A DNA stretch of 7,834 bases. Source: Lachnospiraceae bacterium. GTDB taxonomy: Bacteria; Bacillota; Clostridia; Lachnospirales; Lachnospiraceae. Positions 5,615 to 7,834 of this stretch are shown piece after piece; within the stretch, counting starts at the first letter, position 1; each line of letters begins with the position of its first letter. Location of the stretch: NCBI GenBank assembly GCA_900770535.1, contig CAAHDV010000035.1, forward strand, positions 1 to 7,834, written 5' to 3'. The translations under genes and the position numbers were made by a program. The notes under the pieces are model-generated. The model did not search any database, was not told where the DNA came from, and saw only the letters and a program-made list of their open reading frames with translations.

Positions 5615-6592
5615 ATGGACATCAGTAACTTATGGACTCTGCAGGTCATGATGTTTTTTCTGGTGGCTGCAGGGGCAGTTTTAAAGAGTACGGGAATTTT
5701 AAAGGATGACGCCAAAGGAATCTTAACGGATCTGGTTCTGTATTTTTTCCTGCCCTGCAATATCATCAATTCTTTCCGGATGGAGTTCAATCTGGAAATT
5801 CTGAGAAAATTTGCTGTGGTTCTGGCAATTTCCCTGCTGGTGCAGTTGGTATGCTATATCCTCAGCAAGGTTCTGTATAATCATAAGCCGAAGGAAGTAA
5901 AGCGTGTCATGCAGTACTGCACCATCGTTTCCAACTCCGGTTTCCTGGGACTGCCGATTGCGCAGGGAATTTACGGTGCGGAGGGCATGATGTACGCGTC
6001 CATCTTCATCATTCCGATGCGCGTTATGATGTGGTCCGCCGGTATTGCCTGTTTCACGGAGAGCCCGGACATGAAGAGCGTGGTGAAGAAGCTGGTTGTG
6101 CATCCATGCATTGTGGCTGTCTATATCGGACTGGGCCTGATGATTTTTCAGGCTCCGCTAAACCAGGTGTACAACGCCGTGCTGAACTGCGGCATTCCAC
6201 TGGTGCCAGATCTTGTAAAGGTGCTTCTCGGCGCGCTGGATAAAGGCGTGCGCTCGGCTGGAGGCTGTACCACAGCCATGACCATGGTACTGATCGGCAT
6301 GATGTTCTCCGGAATGTCTTTGCGCAGTATGCTGGATAGCAATACCTTGTTTATCTCGGCGCTGCGCCTGGTGATTCTGCCGGCATTGCTGCTTGCAGGA
6401 TGCCGCCTGGCAGGAATTGATCCGTTCCTGACTGGTGTATGCCTGCTGATCACAGGTATGCCGGCCGGCAGTACCTCCGCAATTCTGGCAGCAAAATACG
6501 GCTGCGATTATACCTTTGCAACCAAATGTATCGTCGTTTCGACGATGCTCTCCCTGATCTCCATTCCGGTATGGGCAATGATCCTGGGGTAA
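5615..6592 (+). CDS. AEC-family (auxin efflux carrier type) transporter, possible sugar-acid or glycerate permease
   Basis: An integral membrane protein of 325 residues, the usual size for bacterial AEC carriers (MleP, MdcF, YwkB relatives). About ten hydrophobic spans can be drawn: roughly 6-24, 36-54, 65-88, 99-118, 125-147, 161-179, 218-234, 243-263, 270-285 and 303-324, in two halves joined by a longer loop at 180-217. Family motifs seen are SNSGFLGLPIAQ (106-117) and GMPAGSTSAI (281-290). ATG at 5615 has AGGGGAG (5601-5607) seven bases before it; the in-frame ATG at 5585 has none. Known members move malate, malonate and other small organic anions. As the only transporter gene here and last in the operon, it may carry the sugar diacid, glycerate or a pathway by-product such as pyruvate; direction and substrate are inferred. 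Codon use is looser than in the three enzyme genes, fitting lower expression behind the hairpin. Confidence 0.85.
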   Translation: MDISNLWTLQVMMFFLVAAGAVLKSTGILKDDAKGILTDLVLYFFLPCNIINSFRMEFNLEILRKFAVVLAISLLVQLVCYILSKVLYNHKPKEVKRVMQYCTIVSNSGFLGLPIAQGIYGAEGMMYASIFIIPMRVMMWSAGIACFTESPDMKSVVKKLVVHPCIVAVYIGLGLMIFQAPLNQVYNAVLNCGIPLVPDLVKVLLGALDKGVRSAGGCTTAMTMVLIGMMFSGMSLRSMLDSNTLFISALRLVILPALLLAGCRLAGIDPFLTGVCLLITGMPAGSTSAILAAKYGCDYTFATKCIVVSTMLSLISIPVWAMILG

Positions 6593-6598
6593 GTGAAA

Positions 6599-6650
6599 GA
6601 AAAGCTGTTCGCAACTGGAATATATTCCGGCTGCAGACAGCTTTTTTGTT
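6599..6650 (+). terminator. Strong intrinsic terminator ending the sugar-acid operon
   Basis: AAAAGCTGT (6600-6608) pairs with ACAGCTTTT (6637-6645), and inside it CTGGAA (6615-6620) pairs with TTCCGG (6625-6630) around TATA. The outer arm runs into TTTTTT-G-TTTT. It starts seven bases after the transporter stop codon. The A-rich left arm means it could also stop transcription from the other side. Confidence 0.9.
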
Positions 6651-6708
6651 TTCTTTCATAAAATTTAATCATAACATAGACCCGAAAGAAAATCTAGAGT
6701 TATTCCGG

Positions 6709-6737
6709 TTGCTAAAAAAATGAGAATCTATTATAAT
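6709..6737 (+). promoter_or_regulatory. Sigma-A promoter of the GntR-family regulator gene
   Basis: TTGCTA (6709-6714), a 17-bp spacer and a perfect TATAAT (6732-6737). Transcription would begin near 6744, which excludes the upstream in-frame ATG at 6720 and fixes the regulator start at 6813. The leader of about 70 bases is purine-rich at its end. No palindromic operator like the one at 7604-7617 is seen nearby, so autoregulation is not evident. Confidence 0.75.
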
Positions 6738-6812
6738 TGTGATAGAAATGACAGAATATTTGCATACATGAACCCAGAATTCAGAGAGTCAGAGAGAGGG
6801 GGAAGGGGAATT

Positions 6813-7496
6813 ATGATACCACAGGAAACGATGAGCAGCGAAGAAATTTATGAGGATTTATGTAATAAAATAGAAAAACTGGTTTATCTGCCGGGGGATA
6901 AGATCAGTGAGAATGAACTTTGCAAACAGTATGGGGTTTCCCGGCATATCATCCGGACAGCCATTGGCCGCCTGAAGGAGCGGACGCTTCTGACTGTGTA
7001 TCCGCAGAGGGGCACGTTTGTGAGCCTGATCGACATGAAAGCGGTGGAACTGATCCTGTTTATCCGGGAGTCCGTGGAGCAGGAGGCAACCAGGCTTTTG
7101 CAGTTCGAGACCCAGGAGGTCCGGGACCGGATGGGGGAAAATATGAAGGCGTGCATTGAGCGCCAGCGGGCGGCCATATCCGAGAACATTGATATGGATG
7201 TGTTTTATGCGCTGGACAACGAATTTCATGGCTGTCTTCTGGAGGCAGTGGGAAAGAAAGACGTGATGGGGATCATCCGGGAGGATTATATTCATTTCCG
7301 GCGCTGGCGGAATTTTGATGTGGTCAGGACCGGACGGCAGGCAGAAATCATAGAGGAGCATACCGCACTGATGAATGCCCTGGTGAAGAAGCAGACGAAG
7401 GAAGCACATGAGATCCTGCACCTGCATCTGAATACTACCAACCGCCTGCGCTATATCCGGGAGAAGGTGGCACCGGAATATTTTATCTACCACTAA
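6813..7496 (+). CDS. GntR-family transcriptional regulator, FadR subfamily with FCD ligand domain
   Basis: A 227-residue DNA-binding regulator, typical length for the family. The N-terminal winged helix spans about 11-71: LPGDKISENELCKQYGVSRHIIRTA (26-50) followed by the wing QRGTFV (65-70). The C-terminal FCD domain spans about 76-212. Its usual metal-binding set appears present: D135 and H139 in ALDNEFHG, H183 in EEHTAL, and H203 or H205 in ILHLHLNTTNRL. FCD domains bind small organic acids, often through a metal ion. ATG at 6813 is chosen because AAGGGG (6803-6808) lies just before it; ATGs at 6720 and 6768 lie inside or just after the promoter without a Shine-Dalgarno. It is separated from the transporter by a terminator and has its own promoter, so it is not part of the operon before it. 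The FCD-type palindrome in the leader of the next gene suggests that it controls the acyl-CoA synthetase gene, and possibly other targets. The effector is unknown. Confidence 0.9.
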   Translation: MIPQETMSSEEIYEDLCNKIEKLVYLPGDKISENELCKQYGVSRHIIRTAIGRLKERTLLTVYPQRGTFVSLIDMKAVELILFIRESVEQEATRLLQFETQEVRDRMGENMKACIERQRAAISENIDMDVFYALDNEFHGCLLEAVGKKDVMGIIREDYIHFRRWRNFDVVRTGRQAEIIEEHTALMNALVKKQTKEAHEILHLHLNTTNRLRYIREKVAPEYFIYH

Positions 7497-7562
7497 AATA
7501 GACAAAAGCCGAAAATGAAAATCAGCAGTATTGACGAAAGTTGCTGTAAATGAAAAAAATGT

Positions 7563-7591
7563 TTGCAAATCAGCCTGAAAGGTGTTAAGTT
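7563..7591 (+). promoter_or_regulatory. Putative promoter for the acyl-CoA synthetase-like gene
   Basis: TTGCAA (7563-7568), 17 bp, and TAAGTT (7586-7591) with an extended-10 TG at 7583-7584. The -10 is poor (three of six). A perfect short dyad, TGTTAA-N4-TTAACA (7583-7598), overlaps it and could be a second protein site. The start would be near 7598, directly before the palindrome at 7604. An alternative TTGACG (7531) has no usable -10. Confidence 0.35.
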
Positions 7592-7603
7592 ATTAACAGA
7601 AAA

Positions 7604-7617
7604 ACTTGTCGACAAGT
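7604..7617. promoter_or_regulatory. 14-bp perfect palindrome, probable operator for the FCD-type GntR regulator
   Basis: ACTTGTC-GACAAGT is a perfect even palindrome. Its core TTGTCGACAA resembles operators of FCD/FadR-subfamily regulators, which commonly follow a T-n-GT...AC-n-A pattern (LldR-type sites). It lies about 110 bp after the GntR-family gene, just past the putative start of transcription (about 7598) and before the acyl-CoA synthetase gene, the classic place for a repressor. Binding by the adjacent GntR protein is inferred. Confidence 0.65.
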
Positions 7618-7624
7618 ACGCAAG

Positions 7625-7654
7625 GAAAAGCGCGGCATGAAGGCCGCGCTTTTT
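7625..7654 (+). terminator. Intrinsic terminator in the leader of the acyl-CoA synthetase gene (attenuator or regulator-gene terminator)
   Basis: AAAAGCGCGGC (7626-7636) pairs perfectly with GCCGCGCTTTT (7643-7653) in an 11-bp stem around ATGAAG, running into a T-tract. It is a textbook terminator, located 130 bases after the GntR-family stop but only 38 bases before the next ATG (7693). No promoter fits in 7655-7692, so transcription of the last gene must pass through it. It may end the GntR-family transcript, act as an attenuator, or both. Confidence 0.85.
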
Positions 7655-7692
7655 CGATGGAAAGGACTGCGTGAACAGAGGAGTTGTTTGTT

Positions 7693-7834
7693 ATGAGGCT
7701 GATTAAAAAGACCATTGCGGAATGTCTCAGAAGCCGGGTCAGGGAAAGCGCGGACCGTGTCGCGCTGGAGGCAGATGAGCAGCGCTATACCTGGAAGGAT
7801 CTGGATACGCTGAGTGATTACATGGTAGGAAGAA
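7693..7834 (+). CDS. AMP-forming acyl-CoA synthetase/ligase family protein, N-terminal fragment (cut by window edge)
   Basis: Only the first 47 codons are in the window. The ATG has AGAGGAG (7677-7683) nine bases before it. The visible protein begins MRLIKKTIAECLRSR, continues with DRVALEADEQRYTWKDLDTL and then LSDYMVGR. This is the usual opening of ANL-superfamily enzymes: an N-terminal helix, a 'proper-name' pattern of D-R-V-A-L-E, and the Y-T-W-K-D-L-D motif before the first long helix. These enzymes join a carboxylic acid to CoA through an acyl-AMP intermediate. The AMP-binding and catalytic motifs lie beyond the edge, so the substrate cannot be judged. The leader carries a GntR-type palindrome and a terminator, so expression is probably tightly controlled. 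Confidence 0.7.
   Translation, partial: MRLIKKTIAECLRSRVRESADRVALEADEQRYTWKDLDTLSDYMVGR

Noticed and set aside
6439..6723. 94-codon + strand frame overlapping the end of the transporter gene and the terminator
   Set aside because: It runs through the transporter coding region in another frame and then through the terminator; the product resembles no known protein and there is no Shine-Dalgarno sequence.
6858..7568. 236-codon open frame on the minus strand opposite the GntR-family gene
   Set aside because: It has no recognisable domain, no ribosome binding site that I can see, and mirrors a clear GntR/FCD protein on the + strand, so it is a shadow frame.

Overview
The window looks like chromosomal DNA of a low-to-mid GC Firmicute, most likely a Clostridia/Lachnospiraceae-type gut anaerobe. 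The reasons are AGGAGG-type ribosome binding sites before every gene, sigma-A type promoters (TTG...-17-TATAAT), intrinsic terminators, and the mix of protein families. The genus is an inference and was not tested. Seven genes are visible, all on the + strand; the last is cut by the window edge. No RNA gene, insertion sequence, CRISPR array or phage gene was seen.

Region 1 (1-2349): a PrpR-type regulator (PrpR N-terminal sensor, PAS, NtrC-like AAA+, Fis-type helix-turn-helix) with its own promoter. Its AAA+ domain has lost every catalytic landmark I can check (Walker A glycine, GAFTGA loop, Walker B acids, arginine fingers), so it probably does not remodel sigma-54 polymerase. In agreement, the promoter downstream of it is a sigma-A promoter with a perfect TATAAT, and a perfect inverted repeat sits about 80 bp upstream of the likely transcription start.

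Region 2 (2350-6650): a four-gene catabolic operon. It encodes tartronate semialdehyde reductase (garR), a class I (DapA-fold) aldolase, a glycerate 2-kinase of the GarK/GlxK family, and an AEC-family membrane transporter, ending at a strong terminator. The coherent reading is a branch of D-glucarate/galactarate (or related 2-keto-3-deoxy sugar acid) breakdown. The aldolase would release pyruvate and tartronate semialdehyde, GarR would reduce the latter to D-glycerate, and the kinase would feed 2-phosphoglycerate into glycolysis. The DapA-fold enzyme would replace the usual class II GarL aldolase. No dehydratase making the aldolase substrate is in the window. Each intergenic gap in the operon holds a strong hairpin, which suggests graded expression of the genes.

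Region 3 (6651-7834): a separate unit with a GntR-family (FadR/FCD) regulator under its own promoter, followed by the start of an AMP-forming acyl-CoA synthetase/ligase gene. The leader of the last gene carries a 14-bp perfect palindrome typical of FCD-GntR operators and then a complete intrinsic terminator before the start codon, so that gene may be controlled by both repression and attenuation.

Codon use differs sharply. The reductase, aldolase and kinase genes use a narrow set of codons typical of highly expressed genes, while the two regulators and the transporter use a looser, GCG/CGG/GGG-containing set.
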